Source of the DNA: Atrichornis clamosus
Lineage: Eukaryota > Chordata > Aves > Passeriformes > Menuridae
DNA length: 64,000 bases
Reading direction: 5' to 3'
NCBI GenBank assembly: GCA_013400975.1
Contig: WBMZ01005362.1
Span: 62,001-126,000 of the forward strand
The translations under genes and the position numbers were made by a program. The notes under the pieces were generated by a model. It made no database searches, was not told where the DNA came from, and worked only from the letters and a program-made list of their open reading frames with translations. Positions 10,591-23,318 of the stretch are shown in pieces. Each line of letters begins with the position of its first letter. The first letter of the stretch is position 1.

Positions 10591-12932
10591 TTGGTACAAC
10601 TGTTTCCCAAATCAGAGAAGCACATTATTCCAGTCTTCCATGAACTTTCTGTTACCAGTATAAAAATCTGCTGCCTACTGGCTTCAAGTCTCTTTTCATG
10701 TGAGTTGGTCTGGGGAGTAGGGGACTTGGAAGCAGAGAATTTAACGAGCAGCAGGTTCCTCAGATCTCGGCTTTGCACAGCCTGGGATCATAAACTTGTC
10801 ATCATGGTTACTAACGGCAAGCAGGAGGTATCCATAGAATATCCCCAATTCTAATGATTTGTGGAGGCAAGTTCATCTTGTGCTTTTTACGTGTTCTTCT
10901 GTACTGGAGCTTCATGTGTCAATTATCGCTACTAAAGCCCTAAACAAAACCCTCTTCTTCAAAACACAGACAAAAGCAACCATAGGGTTTATTCACAATA
11001 ATGCTTGGATTAGTTAAAGAAACCACATTCACCAACAGGAAAAGAGAAGTAAATTTCTAAGCTATTGAATAACACTGCTGTGTTTGGAAAGGATTTTTCT
11101 TTTGTAATTCTCCTTTAATTTCCTCCCATCCAAAGCTGCTGAGAGGAATCTGAAGCTAGGTTTTCATGAGTGAGTAAAGGAGTCCAGCAACTGACTCCTA
11201 TTTAAAATAAATTGTTCTGGAAATGTAAGGTAACATTTCCATAAATACTTGAGTAATTTGAGGTTTAGGTTCCACTAAAAGTCATCCAGTCTTTCCAGCT
11301 CCCCAAGTCAGACAGGGAAAAGGCAGACCAGTAAACGAATCCTTATTATCAGATAAGCAGGGATTGAATGGAGGAACATAAAGCACAAGAAAATGAGAAG
11401 GAAACTGAGGACAGAGGAGATGACTATGTTCAAGAAGTTTATACACTGAATGGCATAAAAAGGCAGTTCAACAGGAAAAAGGATAGACAGAAAGAATATC
11501 AGACTACATAAACTGAAACATTAATTTCAGTCGCTTAGATTTGCTTTGGATTTTGAAATACTACCTCAGTAAATCCACATAAAATTGTATAACTTTATCA
11601 CCTGACTCAGTGCCTCTGAATTCATCATGGTTTTTTTTTTTTTGCATTCTGCTTGCTGACCAGATTAGAAAGTGTCTGAAGTTAAACTGTGCATTCTGGT
11701 AACCTTTCTGAATAGTTTTGCTTTCTTCATGTCAGTTGTTGTTTTTCAATTTTAAGATGTTATTAAAATACCACATTTGGGTGGGTAGTGACTACCATGA
11801 CACTGTGGAGAAAACCGAAGTAGTTTGAAGCAAGCTAGACATTCTGAGTACATTTTTAAAATACCTTATTGCTTAAATAAAATAAATCCCTTAGTCTAGC
11901 AATTACTTTCAGATGTTTGATTGTTTATTTTTAAAGAACTGTCATGTCAACCATTTAGAACTGACAAGAACTATTTTGATATCTTCACGAGTTTTCTCTA
12001 ATATCTGCTCCCCTCCTTGTGCTGGGAACTACATACTCATCTTCATTGTCTCTTGTATTTATCTTAATTTTGCTGTATTTTATTTTATTATTGGAGAAAA
12101 AACTTAGCAGAGCTGTTTGTGGCAAGATTTAGTTACAGGAAACCCAACAGCTAAGCCCCAGTTTCAGCTGAGACAATTAGACTGTTGATTTTGGTAGCAG
12201 CTCAGGACTTCTATTTGACCCAAATGCCTTTCAAGTCTATCTGCCAGTTGATGCTCAAGTCTGAAAATTTTCTGTGTTCTTGCTACAGATAGAGGGCTTT
12301 GTTTCCTTTTAATTTGAGGGATATTTCTATCCAGATCTGAATGTTTTGCTGAAATTCTTCTCCATTCACTGGAATAGATTAAAAGAATAAAAGGAAATAA
12401 CAATATTTTCCAGAACTTTCAACCCCTTTTTAAGGTTTTTTTCTCCTTAATCCTCTGTTCCTTGATATCTGTAAATTGTTGAGGACAATGTTTTTCTCAA
12501 AGCAATTTTACCACTCATGAAAAGCAGTAGGTGCTAATTTGTAATGCTTAGCTTAACTGTTGCTATTTTCTGTCTAGCAGCTATATTCAATAGCTTATAT
12601 TACTGTTTCACCTGTTTTAGGTAAAGGACTCTGAAATACTGAGCACATGATACTTTTTAAAAAGTGACCTATATTATTATATAACATCAGATGATATTTA
12701 TCGAAAGGTTTGAAGAAATTCGTAATAAAAAGAGCAGTATTCTTATACAGTCTCTTCATCAACTGCTACAGAAATTTTGCAGCTGAGTTATCAAAGTCCA
12801 CTGCCATTCTTGGATGAATGTTTTGTTAGGTGGATTGGCTCTAAAACTTTATGGATGCTCTCAGAGAATGTAAATACTAGCTGCAAAGTGCTTTATTCTC
12901 TGTCAGCAGTTTGTAGGCTGGAGCCTTGAGCG

Positions 12933-12972
12933 CTTTTTTCTCTTTTCTTTCTTTTTTTTTTTTTTTTTTCTT
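12933..12972. repeat. Pyrimidine/poly-T tract
   Basis: A forty-base run of T with a few C. It may be the reverse-complement tail of a retroposed sequence or simple slippage. No element adjacent to it was recognised. Confidence 0.9.
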
Positions 12973-13240
12973 GTTAGATTTTTCTAGCACCGGATGTAGG
13001 GGAGGACACAGCAGCTGACGCTGGGTGAAACAGTTACCAGGGACAGCTCCGGCTGTGGACATGGCCAGAGATCCTAAAATCCTGGCACTGCACTGGGTCC
13101 TAGTTCAGTGCTCCCCAGTGGGTACCCACCCCAGTGAACCCCAGTGGGGTCACAGAGCAGGGTCTTTGCCAGGGCTGGTGCTCTAGAGCCACATATTTGT
13201 GGAGTCATGTTTGTGTGACTCTGCTGGTTTTTCGTTTCAG

Positions 13241-13346
13241 ACAAATTGTGTATGATTTCTCCACAAGAGAGAAACACTATCGAATGTGGCACTCATCCTC
13301 CTTTTTTAAAAGATGTCCAGGAAGTCTGAGGAATTTACATGATTGA
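13241..13346 (+). other. Candidate terminal exon with strong acceptor
   Basis: The acceptor ctgctggtttttcgtttcag is close to ideal. After one base (phase 2), 34 codons (QIVYDFSTREKHYRMW...) run to a TGA at 13344-13346. The first half has mixed charged and aromatic composition like coding sequence. No poly(A) signal is close and no donor exists inside, so it would have to be terminal. The product is not recognised. Chance is quite possible. Confidence 0.18.
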
Positions 13347-13642
13347 TTCTCACCATGTGGATTCTTTTAATTAGCTTTCTAGAAACCAAAACAGAATGCA
13401 GGACACTACTGCAATGCAGCTTGTTACGCAATAATGCATTTTTTCTTCCAAAAGTCACACTTGATAACAAACAATAGTCATAAGCATAAGATGACTGTGG
13501 ACAGTATGAGCTAATGTCTCGTTGTCAGAAACTTTTCCATTAAGGCTCAGAATGATGTTTAACATATTCTTCCCGTTATTGAGTTAAACTAAACATGGTA
13601 TTAAGTATGGATTTCCCAGTGAATGTTACGGCTGTTCATTTA

Positions 13643-13686
13643 GCATGTGCATACATATGGAAGCAGACACGTGTACGCATGCATGT
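13643..13686. other. Alternating purine-pyrimidine stretch (Z-DNA prone)
   Basis: Two nearly adjacent runs alternate purine and pyrimidine perfectly: 17 bases at 13643-13659 and 20 bases at 13667-13686. The second contains CACGTG, GTAC and GCATGC palindromes and two CpGs. Such tracts favour left-handed DNA under negative supercoiling. The CACGTG is also a canonical E-box. Confidence 0.55.
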
Positions 13687-14040
13687 TGGATATCAAAAGC
13701 ACATCAATAGCATGGTTCACTCTATTCCCAGGATGCAATGTTTTTTGACATTTCTTTTTTAATGAAACCTGTCCTTACTCTTTTCTGTAAAATTAGATTT
13801 AATTAATCTAAATGAATTTAATTTAAGTTTCCATAAAAATAGATTTAAACCAAGATTCTTAAACACAAAGTGCCAAAGTTACATGTTCTCACCTATCAGT
13901 GGAGAATGACTGAAAGGGTAGATTTCTTTATCTAGGAAAAGAAAATGCTGCTGAGGATGATCACCAAAATTTATGGACCATGTACTTTTCCACTCAAAAT
14001 TCAAAAGCTTTGGTCTCTAGCAAGCGCTTGAATAACTTAC

Positions 14041-14061
14041 CAAATCCTGTGTAGGTGATAG
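14041..14061 (-). other. Candidate 21-nt microexon (LSPTQDL)
   Basis: Read on the minus strand, a very good acceptor (actgaagttttcttacag) and a consensus donor (gtaagttatt) enclose exactly 21 nt in phase 0, encoding LSPTQDL. Frame-preserving microexons of this size are common in neural vertebrate transcripts. No partner exons on the minus strand were identified, so chance cannot be excluded. Confidence 0.15.
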
Positions 14062-14915
14062 CTGTAAGAAAACTTCAGTTTTAAACCTTTGCACTTTGTT
14101 TTTGGCATTACATATAACTTGCTTCGGATTCCAAAGCTGAATATACTTACATTTAGATTTCAGGAAAAGGGCAGAAGAAGGACAGGCTGTTTGCTTTTCA
14201 CTTTGGGTGACCTAGAGTTCTTGATTGTGTTAGGCCTGTTGTTACTTTGCTGATTTTACGTTGGTCCCTAGGGGAAAAAGAAAGCTTATTAAAAATGTAT
14301 GAACACACTATCGTTTTTTTCTCCCCCCAGAAATACTGCCAAGATTTTCAAACATAGTGGCTTAACATAGTCTTTTAATTCCATATTCAGGCTTCTTATT
14401 CAAGGTCTACTGTTCAGAAGTATGAAAACCTGGCAACTCATTCACTTTGAGTAGCCTTTTTAGTTACTCAGTGCTTGTGAAAACTGATGTAGCAGTTTGA
14501 ATATGGACTAAAAATCCTAGCGTTGTGTGTTTTTGTTGGCAATCCTGTAATAATTAAGCTGTAAATCAAAATATGGGTTTGGATTTCAAAAGTGCCTTAA
14601 GCTTTGTTCCCACCCTTCTACAGAGACACTGCATAACTTTTTCAGATTACAAGGTATAAAATTATCAGTTTGAAGTACAGATGAAAACCTTTTACCTAAT
14701 CTCATATTTCTCCACATGTGTTGTGCCCATGAAAATGTACATCCAATCCCTTTCATGTAATGCATAAATAAAGTCATCAGTTCCCAAGAGGCATTGTGCT
14801 TGGAACTACCAAAGTCCAAGCATTACTGCACCCATAATGTGACAATGCTAACAAGGGGAGCCACAGACAAAGCTAGTGTCCTATATGAAATAAAATATGC
14901 TTATCTATTTTATAG

Positions 14916-15001
14916 GCTGATCATTCTCACACAGCTGCTACCAATGTGCTTCGCCTGACGCAAATTCCACCGACATGACTGGGAAGAGTCTCTGGAATTT
15001 G
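14916..15001 (+). CDS. Candidate 5' exon with start codon
   Basis: The exon is bounded by an acceptor-like ctattttatag and a near-consensus donor (TTTG, then gtgagttc). An ATG at 14975 with G at -3 opens MTGKSLWNL, which reaches the donor in exact phase 0. A five-codon upstream frame starts at 14944. The exon retains three CpGs (TTCGCC, GACGCA, ACCGAC). Its phase matches the candidate exon at 15912. It may be a 5' exon of a small coding gene or of a lncRNA. The product is unknown. Confidence 0.23.
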
Positions 15002-15911
15002 GTGAGTTCAGCTGCCATCAAGATATTTAGGGTTCAGTTGTAGATGGCGAATTCTGGAGAACTGTGCTCCTGGAGAACTGGAGTGAGCATGTGCATTTCT
15101 GGATCGGAGCTGGAGAGGGTCCCACACCTCTCTGCATAGCCCCTGCCCTCAGCTGCTGACCACACATTCCACTTGCTGCTCAGTATCCATCCCGCAGGAA
15201 GCCATGGGCTACTAGAAAACCAACTCATTGATACGCAGGGTGATTGTTGTTCACGTGCTGACTTGCTTGGTGGTTGAAAATTGAGATATTTGGCCTAAGA
15301 TCCTCCTTGCCTGTGTTTTCGGTCTCCCGAGCCACTGGTTTCCCTCAGTCAAGAGTAACTCCAAAGAGTCAAACACACCCAAAGGTATCTCTCCATTTAC
15401 TTGTAGCATTGTATCAGCCAGGACAAAATACAAACTCAAGAGTAGTGGCTCCTGACCTCTGAGACCTGCACTGCAGCAGTGCCCTGTACCTCAGGACCCA
15501 GTGGGCCCAAGGCAGCTGTGCCCCAGGTGGCCTGGCCACCATGAGACCATGCAAACCTTAGGGGGAGGAAGCATTTGGAAAGTGAGGAGTACTGATTTCA
15601 CAAGGGGACTCTGCTTGACTGCTTTACCTCAGATTTATTCAAGCCCATTTGAAATGTGCCCACTGCCCCATTTCATCTGAATGCCACACCTGGGCTGTTG
15701 CAAGGTCTCTCAAATATGACAAGAAAATTAGTTAAAATATTGTCGAAACAGTACATTTTCACAAAAGAAGCTTGAATTTTCTAAGCAGAGGAGCATTTTC
15801 TGCCAGAAAGAAGATCTCCAAACATCAGCTCTCCAGGTACCTCCAGGGTGCCTTGTTGCCACCCAGCCCTTGAGGTTCTGATCTCTGCCTGGAATCTGTT
15901 TCTCCTTTCAG

Positions 15912-15975
15912 GTGGCTCCAGCTGCCTACATAGTCCCAACACAGGCTCTGGGAGCTGCTACATCATGGCAGCCAG
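15912..15975 (+). CDS. Candidate internal exon with two good splice sites
   Basis: The acceptor ctgtttctcctttcag and donor CCAG|gtaggc are both strong. Frame 0 encodes VAPAAYIVPTQALGAATSWQ... and leaves phase 1. A second frame is also open, and the third stops. Splicing from the exon ending at 15001 (phase 0) gives a continuous hydrophobic-start reading frame. A possible next acceptor is near 16138 (ctcagttttctggcag), after which the frame stops within about a dozen codons, giving a very small protein if real. An unannotated lncRNA would show the same signals. Confidence 0.25.
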
Positions 15976-16026
15976 GTAGGCATATTCCTCTCAAAGCCCA
16001 AAGTCCTTTCAGAAAGAAACTGCTTT

Positions 16027-16510
16027 CTAGGCCCTTTGACTAAGGTTATGGATTACATTAATGATGACAAAGATTTCTGGCCTGTAAAATTTATTTTTAA
16101 AAATCTCTTTAATGATAGCGGGCTCAGTTTTCTGGCAGTACCAAATCTGGCCTCCAATCCACCCCTGCTTTGGTAGAAAATCCATGGTGATTTTCTCTTG
16201 ACTCCATCCATCTCTTGCAAGCGGAGCCCCGTTGAGTTTGTGGTGCAGTTTAGCGGATGTGTGACCACCTGGGGAACCAATAGGAGATAATGTCCTAGTA
16301 CTGTGGATTACTTGCAACTGGTTTCGTCCAATTTGTCAGAGCTGTACAAAGAAATGTGTATTTGGCCCCTTTCTGAGAAGACTAAAGCCTGGAGAGCAGA
16401 AATTGCCAATGCATTATGCACAACTTCGTTGCCATTTGCTTCCTGGTTTTTTAAAGAGTCGATTTTCATTGTTTATCCTGCCAAACAGGCCTTCTCCTCC
16501 AAACAATGAG
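16027..16510. other. Block with open frames on both strands and retained CpGs
   Basis: A plus frame of 68 codons (16303-16509, starting MDYLQLVSSNLSELYKEM) and minus frames of 96 and 75 codons (16317-16027) lie side by side. The composition of the plus frame is protein-like and several CpGs persist. I find no convincing splice sites around it and no family match. A degraded gene copy or a conserved element are both possible. Confidence 0.15.
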
Positions 16511-19500
16511 TCAGTAATTTAGAACATATCTACACCTTATCAGAACTTTTAGAGACGCCTCTGCACTCTGCAGCTCAGCTCGGGATACAAACTTCTCTGC
16601 AATTTGCTTTGGGGCTTTGGCTCAGCTTCTTGTGTGAATGAGGGGAAGTCACCAAGTCAGAAGTAGCTTTGTGTAGTTAGCAAAATGGAGACCTGCCAGA
16701 CTGAAGGGGAGGGCAGCTTTGCCTGTGACTGAGGAGAGAGGGATTAGGCATTTCAGCCAAACAGCTCATTCCTGCCTCCTGTTTGTACCGTCCATGCTGC
16801 TGTTACTGCCTTTGCAGGATTAGAGAGAGGGTAAAGGAGTGCCAGTGTGTACCAGAGGACCCCAGTACAGCAGCAGCAGTCACATCTGTCCTTTCGTCTC
16901 CAGCAGCAGCAGGATTTCTCTGCCTTTCTGCCCTGGTCCTGGCCTAGTTCCTGTCCCTCCAAACCAGGTCTGGCCCCTCCTTGACAATCAAGAACAGAAG
17001 AATGTGTAGATGGTGATGTTAGAAACAATGGAAGTAAAGGGAAGGTCTCTGGGTGTCTCCCCTCCAAGGAGAAGGGAGAGGAAGGAAAAGAAGGGGCACA
17101 AGGAAGAGAAACAACTTTGAGCAGAAAAAGTGCCCTGTCCCCTCACACAGGTCCCCACACAGAGGCCACTCCATCCCCACCTTTCCCTCTCACATCTTTC
17201 CTCATCCCACACCACTACTGCTAGCCTTGCCTGCCGTGTCTGCTCCAAGGATGCGCTCAGTTGAGAGTTTACTTTTGCTGCACAGTGTAACAAATGGAAA
17301 GACAAATTCTAGCTCCAGTAGATCACTCTGATCTACTCACACTGATTTTTCTGAGGTGACCTCCTGCCCACTTTGAGATGCTTTCTTTAATATTCATCTA
17401 ATATTATTATTATTTTTATCCAGCTCTTCATGTCCTGAGACCAATCACTTGATGTGCATTCTTCCACTTCACTACTTTCAGAACTGAAAACTTATAATGG
17501 TGTGATTTTTTTTTAACCTGAGAAAATAATCTTTTGAATGATTTCCTACTGACACAATCCCTGTCTTGCCTGTGTTATTCAATCACCTGCAGATCCTGAT
17601 ATATATATTACGACTATTTGGAGAAGTTCCAATACAAGCCATCATGCTGAGCAACACAAAGCAATACAAGGCAGTCTTTTTGCTATGGAGAAAATAACTC
17701 CCAAGAAGGCTTCTTGGAGAAGTAAGGGAGGGAGGGGAGGAACACGACAGAGAGAAGAATGAGAGAAATCATTCCTAAGAGAACATTTGAGCATTGAATT
17801 TCCTGATTGGTAGAGTTTTATTTCATTGCTCTGCTTTTAAGAATTACTTTGTGCAAAGCTGTATCTGAAAGGAGAGGAGAGAAATTTCTTTTCTGTGTAC
17901 TAAATCTTCAAATATACTAAGGTGGCATACCCTCTCCTCTCCCTTCCACTGTGCTGACTGCAGGTATAAACTGGGTGTGGAAAGCAACATTTTGTGTTTG
18001 CAATTCAAGTGCAGAAAGACAAAAGCAGAAAGGCAGAAAATCACAAAATCACTGTGTTCTTTCTTAGCACAGAAACAGCATGATCCCTGGTTAGTTTAAC
18101 TAGTCTTATAAATATAACTTCTATTTTAAGCATATGCTTAAACTCTGCTGATTCAATATTCAACCCGAATGCAAATGACTTTCGTGGAATGAGGCTTGCA
18201 CTGAACTGGATCCACTTAGTAAAAAATTTCAGTCTGCTGTTTGAGGGAGAAAAGAAGAATCTGGTCAACTGTTGGAAATTCCTCTGTAGCAAAATCACTT
18301 CTGTACTGATTGATTGTTCTGTTTTCTAGGGAATTTTTAAGGGTTTTTTTGTGAGAAAGTACTATGCGATAGAAGGCTGATCTGGAGAAAAGTCACAGGA
18401 ATGTATACACATAATTGCATTTTTTTTAAAGTGGCACGCTACATAGGATCTCCTAAACTGTACCAGAAAACATTAACAACCTGGAACTGACATTTGCAAT
18501 ATTGAATTCCAGCTTTCCAAGCATAATTAGTGTCCTTGTAAATGTTTCGGTGTCAAAGTTGGGACTCACTTTGGATAAGACAGTCCATAAACTCTACTGT
18601 TTCCCCCCCCCAGATATTATTTCCTTTTCCAGTGTTCCAGAGATGACAGCTGTGATATTTAATACTAAGAAATAGTAAATTGAAATAGCATGTTTTAAAG
18701 TATTTATTAAATGTAATTGCAATATGGATGTTGCCTTCATTTATAATTCACTCTTTTCTCCTGACATTGTTCTCTTTTCTGCTTAAAGTACCTGTGATTC
18801 CTATCTTCCATTATACAAAATACACAAATACTTTTACATAACTACAGCTTTTGTCTAATCACATGCCAAAATAGAAGGTAAAGGATATGAAAATTACTTA
18901 TGACAGATGAGTCACATTAATATTTTGTTCTAAGCCATGAGAAAAATGAGACAGAATGGGTGGGAATCAGAACAGATCAAAACCCTTAGTGCTTTGTGAT
19001 CCAAAACCACAACTAGCTATTGAGGTGCAAAATGTTCTTTTTTAAATAAAGTGTGAGAAAAACGCAGAGTTTTGTACTGCAAATGCTGGCAGCACATAAT
19101 GTTGCAATTATTCTCAATATTTTGAGATGCTTGAATCATAACCAAAACTTTAAGCAACACCGAGGTAAAAGCATTTTTATGCTCCTTCACAGACACAAGA
19201 AAGAAAAAAAAAAAAGAAAAATTATGTTTGTCACAGTTGCTTCAGAAATGGTGTGCCAAGTTTCTACCAGTGACTGAGAGTAATAACAGAAGGAGGGGAT
19301 GTCATGGAATCCTCTTGTCTATTTCATTTTTTCCATTGTAGTAAATTCAGAATCATTCAGACAGTACTCCTGTTACCTTTATCAGATTTCTATGTTGCTT
19401 TAAAAGTCTTGTGTATTCTGTCTTTGAAAATAATCATTTTGACTGCCTGTTACAGGTAATTTACTACTTCAGCATGTGTGGCTAACGTAGTTTGGATATG

Positions 19501-22500
19501 AAGTATTATCTTGCTTCCTATTTAGAGGACGGCAGTTAGGATCGGTCACATTGGGTACACTCTCGGACGTTTGCCACTCATTATTAGACTTAAGAAACAT
19601 TTCTCACTTCCTCTCATGTGATCAGGTAATATTATCTATGTTCTGTCTCACTGTTAGGTGAATGAGGTATTCTGTTTCCGAGGACCTGACTATTCTCTTT
19701 TTTCATTCCCTCTTCTTGACCCACTATCCCATGAAGAGCTCAAGTCAGCAAGACAGTAAATATCCTTCATGAGTTTGTCAGCACTCTCCAGTCTTGGGAA
19801 AAGATGTGCTTTTTTTGGTACCTGATGGAGGCAGGCAGGGACCTTGAGGAGGTTTATGCACTATCAGAGTTTCCAGCTTCCCTGGCTGCACAACAGATGC
19901 TTCACTATGGACCTCACAAGACACTTTAGCCTGTCAGGCCCCAGTCCAGCAAAACAGTGTGGAAGGATCTGAGCATCCATGTGGAGACATGTATTTTGCC
20001 ATTTATGATAACTTCAGTGTAATTGTATGTGTGCTGTAGATGACTCTATGGTTGAAGTTGAGCTGTGTTTCTCATCATGAGAGTGCAGTAGGTAGATCAG
20101 TATTAGCTCTGCCTAACACCACTTGTTTGTTCTTCTGGATACTGGCAGGGGCCCATCAAAATCTGTCTTTTCCTCATATGATAACAAAAGTAGCTGTTCA
20201 CAGTGCACGCCGTGCTGGGCTGGGCTGCTTGTAGGCCACTTTTTTGTGCTGTGTAGGAGATGTCAAACATGGAAACAGACAATTTATGGATTAAGGGTGA
20301 AAATTTAAGAACTAAATGGGTGGTCTTAGACAATTCCTGTGGACTTTATTCAGAGAGATATGTCTGAATAGTTAGGAACCAGCACAATACTTTCAATATC
20401 TAGCTGTAAAGGTGTTCCCTTCAGCCGATAAAAGCAAGTCCTCCCTTTTCTCCATTTTTAATTTGCGTCATCATGCCTGACAAATTTTTCTACCTTCTTA
20501 GTTTATGCAATACTTGGACTTGTTCTATAGGTATAAAACAGATTTTCTATAATCCATCAAACATCAGTATCTTGATTTGTCATGATTAGACTATTGGAGG
20601 CTAATGGGGTGTGATTGCAACTTATGTTTGCAAATAGGTATAGTTGTTGCACTTTGTTCAGTCCATGAAAATTCAGCAATTTAGTTTTTACTTGCCAGGC
20701 AATGTGTGAGATATGTGCCTGGAGGTAAACACAAACACATGGGATAATGGTGCTCCTTTTCTTTAGTGATACTGGAACTATCACAAGATGTGTTTCTTGT
20801 TAATAGTGGCTTATAACTGTGATAAGCTTCTCAGGCTTTTCAGCCAAAGCAATTCCTACAAAACCACCTCCCCAGAAAAGGTTTGTTGGAGCATGCTGAA
20901 CTGTAATTAAGGAGTAGGCCTCTGAGGGCCAAGAAGATTATAGGGAGGTATTACTGGTCCAGACAGAAATTTTGCCAGGCGTTCAGGACAGAGTTATGTA
21001 TCACTGCATGTTTCTCTCTGGTATGTTTCTACACCATGAACTTGGACAGAAATTCAAATTTATGATGAAATCTAAACTCTGTTCGGACTACTGAACTTCT
21101 GTCTTGAAATTTTTCCTGATTCTAACTAATACATAGAAAGATTTGCTAGTGCAGCCAAGACTAGCTGTTTCTGGGAGAGGTACTTGTAAAATGAAACAGG
21201 AGGTATAAAGGGTGTGGTGTAATTTTAGTTAGGTTATTTATGTGTGCCTCTTAAAAAAAAGAAAAGACAGGAAGAAAAAAGAAAGAAAATAAAAGTAAAC
21301 TTTCCAGTTCCTTATTGCTGCCAATCTCAACAAACCAATTCTTTATCCATCCTGGAATTTTTATCAGCTTAGTCTCATATTATAAGGAAAAATGAATTGA
21401 AGTGCACATTTTTTTATATAATCAAATAAAAAGTTACAACAAAGTTTGGTAATATATCGTGCAATGACCAACGTGCTCTATTTACCACAGGTATGGGTAG
21501 TGTTCCTTACCCTGCCTGGCACCAGGCAATTCTTGCTGCTTTGTTGATTTGTTTGGCTAAACTTCATGACCCACACCACATCCTTTTATGTAATTTATCT
21601 CTAAAAGTTAAGGAGAGCCATAAGGACTATGCTAACTTCTGTATAGTATATTTTAAGGAATTGTTCTAAACTCCAGAAGTGTAATCCAGATGAAATATAT
21701 CAGAGCAGAGAACAACCTTGACTGTCATCTGCATACTGTGCATGGGCAGAAACAAGCAAATAAACCAAAGTAAATTCTATGTTTCATTGCTGATACCCCG
21801 GTAACTGAATATAGGACACTCTACACCTTTGATTTTTGGCAAATGGAAAAAGCTTAAAGGAGATGAAACTGCCAAGCAGTTTCTACGTTAGCATTATAGA
21901 AACTCACATCATAAAGAAAAGGCAAAACTTTTCTGTTCAAGCCTCCAGAGCACTGAATTGATGAAGTAATTAAACAGGCATTTCACTTATTTCTGAGAGC
22001 AAGTGTTAGATGTTGAGTTGCATACATGATTAGATTCTTTGCTGAATAGGGGCTTATATTAAACTGGTGGAAATGCCCTCATACTTAGTAGAGAGCAAAA
22101 TACCAGTTGCAGGAAAGTATGAGTGGGGTTTTTTTTCATCATTCTTTTAAATAAAATCAAAGCAATTAAACATACTCAAATCCACATGTTTTATACTGGG
22201 GTTGGGATGAATAAATGAAAAGGAACATGGTCTGCTATTATTAATCAAAGAGGAGAAATGTTATATTTGTATGTTTCATCAGAGAGGAAAATGCTTTCAG
22301 GTTTACAGAGGAAAGAGTACTGAGAATATGTTCAAAATGCTCCCCTTGGAAATAAAATGCCTACGTGGCCTCTAAAGTATGACCTCCTCACCATTCCCCT
22401 TAGGGATTCATGCTGTTTGTTGTCTGTTCCTTTTAAGGCAAGATTTTAGGAGTTTCCCATTACAGGCAAGAAGGAGAATTCCTCTCCATGCTAATATAGT

Positions 22501-22560
22501 ACCCAATAAGCTCATGCCAGTGGCTTATTTGGTCATCTTTACAGTAGTACCTAAATATTC
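16511..22560. other. Non-coding stretch
   Basis: A stop-poor CAG/CTG- and purine-rich patch lies at 16750-17330, where overlapping minus and plus frames are compositional. The rest is AT-rich sequence with scattered short homopolymers: poly-C at 18603-18611, A-rich at 19198-19221 and 21253-21300. Several good acceptor-like sites (for example 18329) lead only to short frames without donors. I see no gene here. Confidence 0.6.
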
Positions 22561-22569
22561 ACATATTTA

Positions 22570-22680
22570 TCTTCACAGAACCTAGTGAGATTGGGAAGAG
22601 GTACTACTCCCATTTTGTGGCTGGAATGAGGCTAAGTCCTCTCCCCAAGGTTGGTCAAGAGTTGTGTAAGAGATACGGGG
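22570..22680 (-). mobile_element. MIR-type SINE remnant
   Basis: Read on the plus strand it shows the reverse of the MIR core: an ACTCCCATTTTGTGGCTGGAATGAGGCTAAG-like run (the usual form is CCCATTTTACAGATGGGGAAACTGAGGC), then CCCCAAGGTTGGTCA (usually CCCAAGGTCACACAG). Many substitutions show great age. MIR/CORE SINEs predate the bird-mammal split. Confidence 0.5.
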
Positions 22681-23068
22681 CATAGGAAGGAGGTATTCCC
22701 TGTCTCAGGGTAGTGCCTCAGTGGGTCAGCCTTCCTTTCTACAGGAATATGGAATGTTATCCAGGACCAGCAGCACAGTGCTTGTGTGTTTGAAGGAATT
22801 ATGACACATCCCACCTCTTGAACTGTGTTGCACTTGGGATATGTCGTGTGATCTCAGCCAGATCTCACATGCCCCTGCCCTTTGACTCCCTAACCCCAAA
22901 AAGCATAGCCATTTTCCAAGCACTGAATGATTTTTATCTTATGAATGTAATTAGTTAATTAGAACTTGCAGTAGATACTGAGTTTCTATCATGCTTGGAA
23001 TTTCTGCTCTGAAGTTCCATCACTTGATGTGTTTATGTAGGTGGTGTTTATACATGTGACTGCATTAG

Positions 23069-23124
23069 ACTCTCAGCTGTACTGTTGTGCAAACTAAAAG
23101 CTTCAAAGAGAAAACAGCTGTAAG
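23069..23124 (+). other. Candidate exon with consensus donor
   Basis: The donor TGTAAG|gtgagt is consensus. The acceptor (gtgactgcattag) is weak. Only frame 0 is open, encoding TLSCTVVQTKSFKEKTAV and leaving phase 2. It is isolated and unrecognised. Confidence 0.1.
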
Positions 23125-23250
23125 GTGAGTTGGGTGACAAGTCAGAAATGATGCTCACGTCATACATGAGTCATGCAATAAACATTGCAAATGCCATTGA
23201 ATGTATTTAATTAATAAAATGAGCTGATAAAAATGAGAACGTTAATTAAA

Positions 23251-23318
23251 CATAGAACTATTTGGGTTGGAAGGGACCTTAACGATCATCTAATTCCAAC
23301 CTCTCTGCCGTAGGGCAT
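23251..23318 (-). mobile_element. CR1 LINE, short 3' end fragment
   Basis: CATAGAACTATTTGGGTTGG, then AAGGGACCTTAACGATCATC and TAATTCCAACCTCTCTGCC, match the CR1 3' terminus in reverse orientation. The match fades after about 68 bp, so this is a severely 5'-truncated copy. Confidence 0.8.

Noticed and set aside
16753..17331. Cluster of open frames on both strands (up to 105 codons)
   Set aside because: The patch is CAG/CTG- and purine-rich and therefore stop-poor. The frames overlap on both strands and no splice sites fit.
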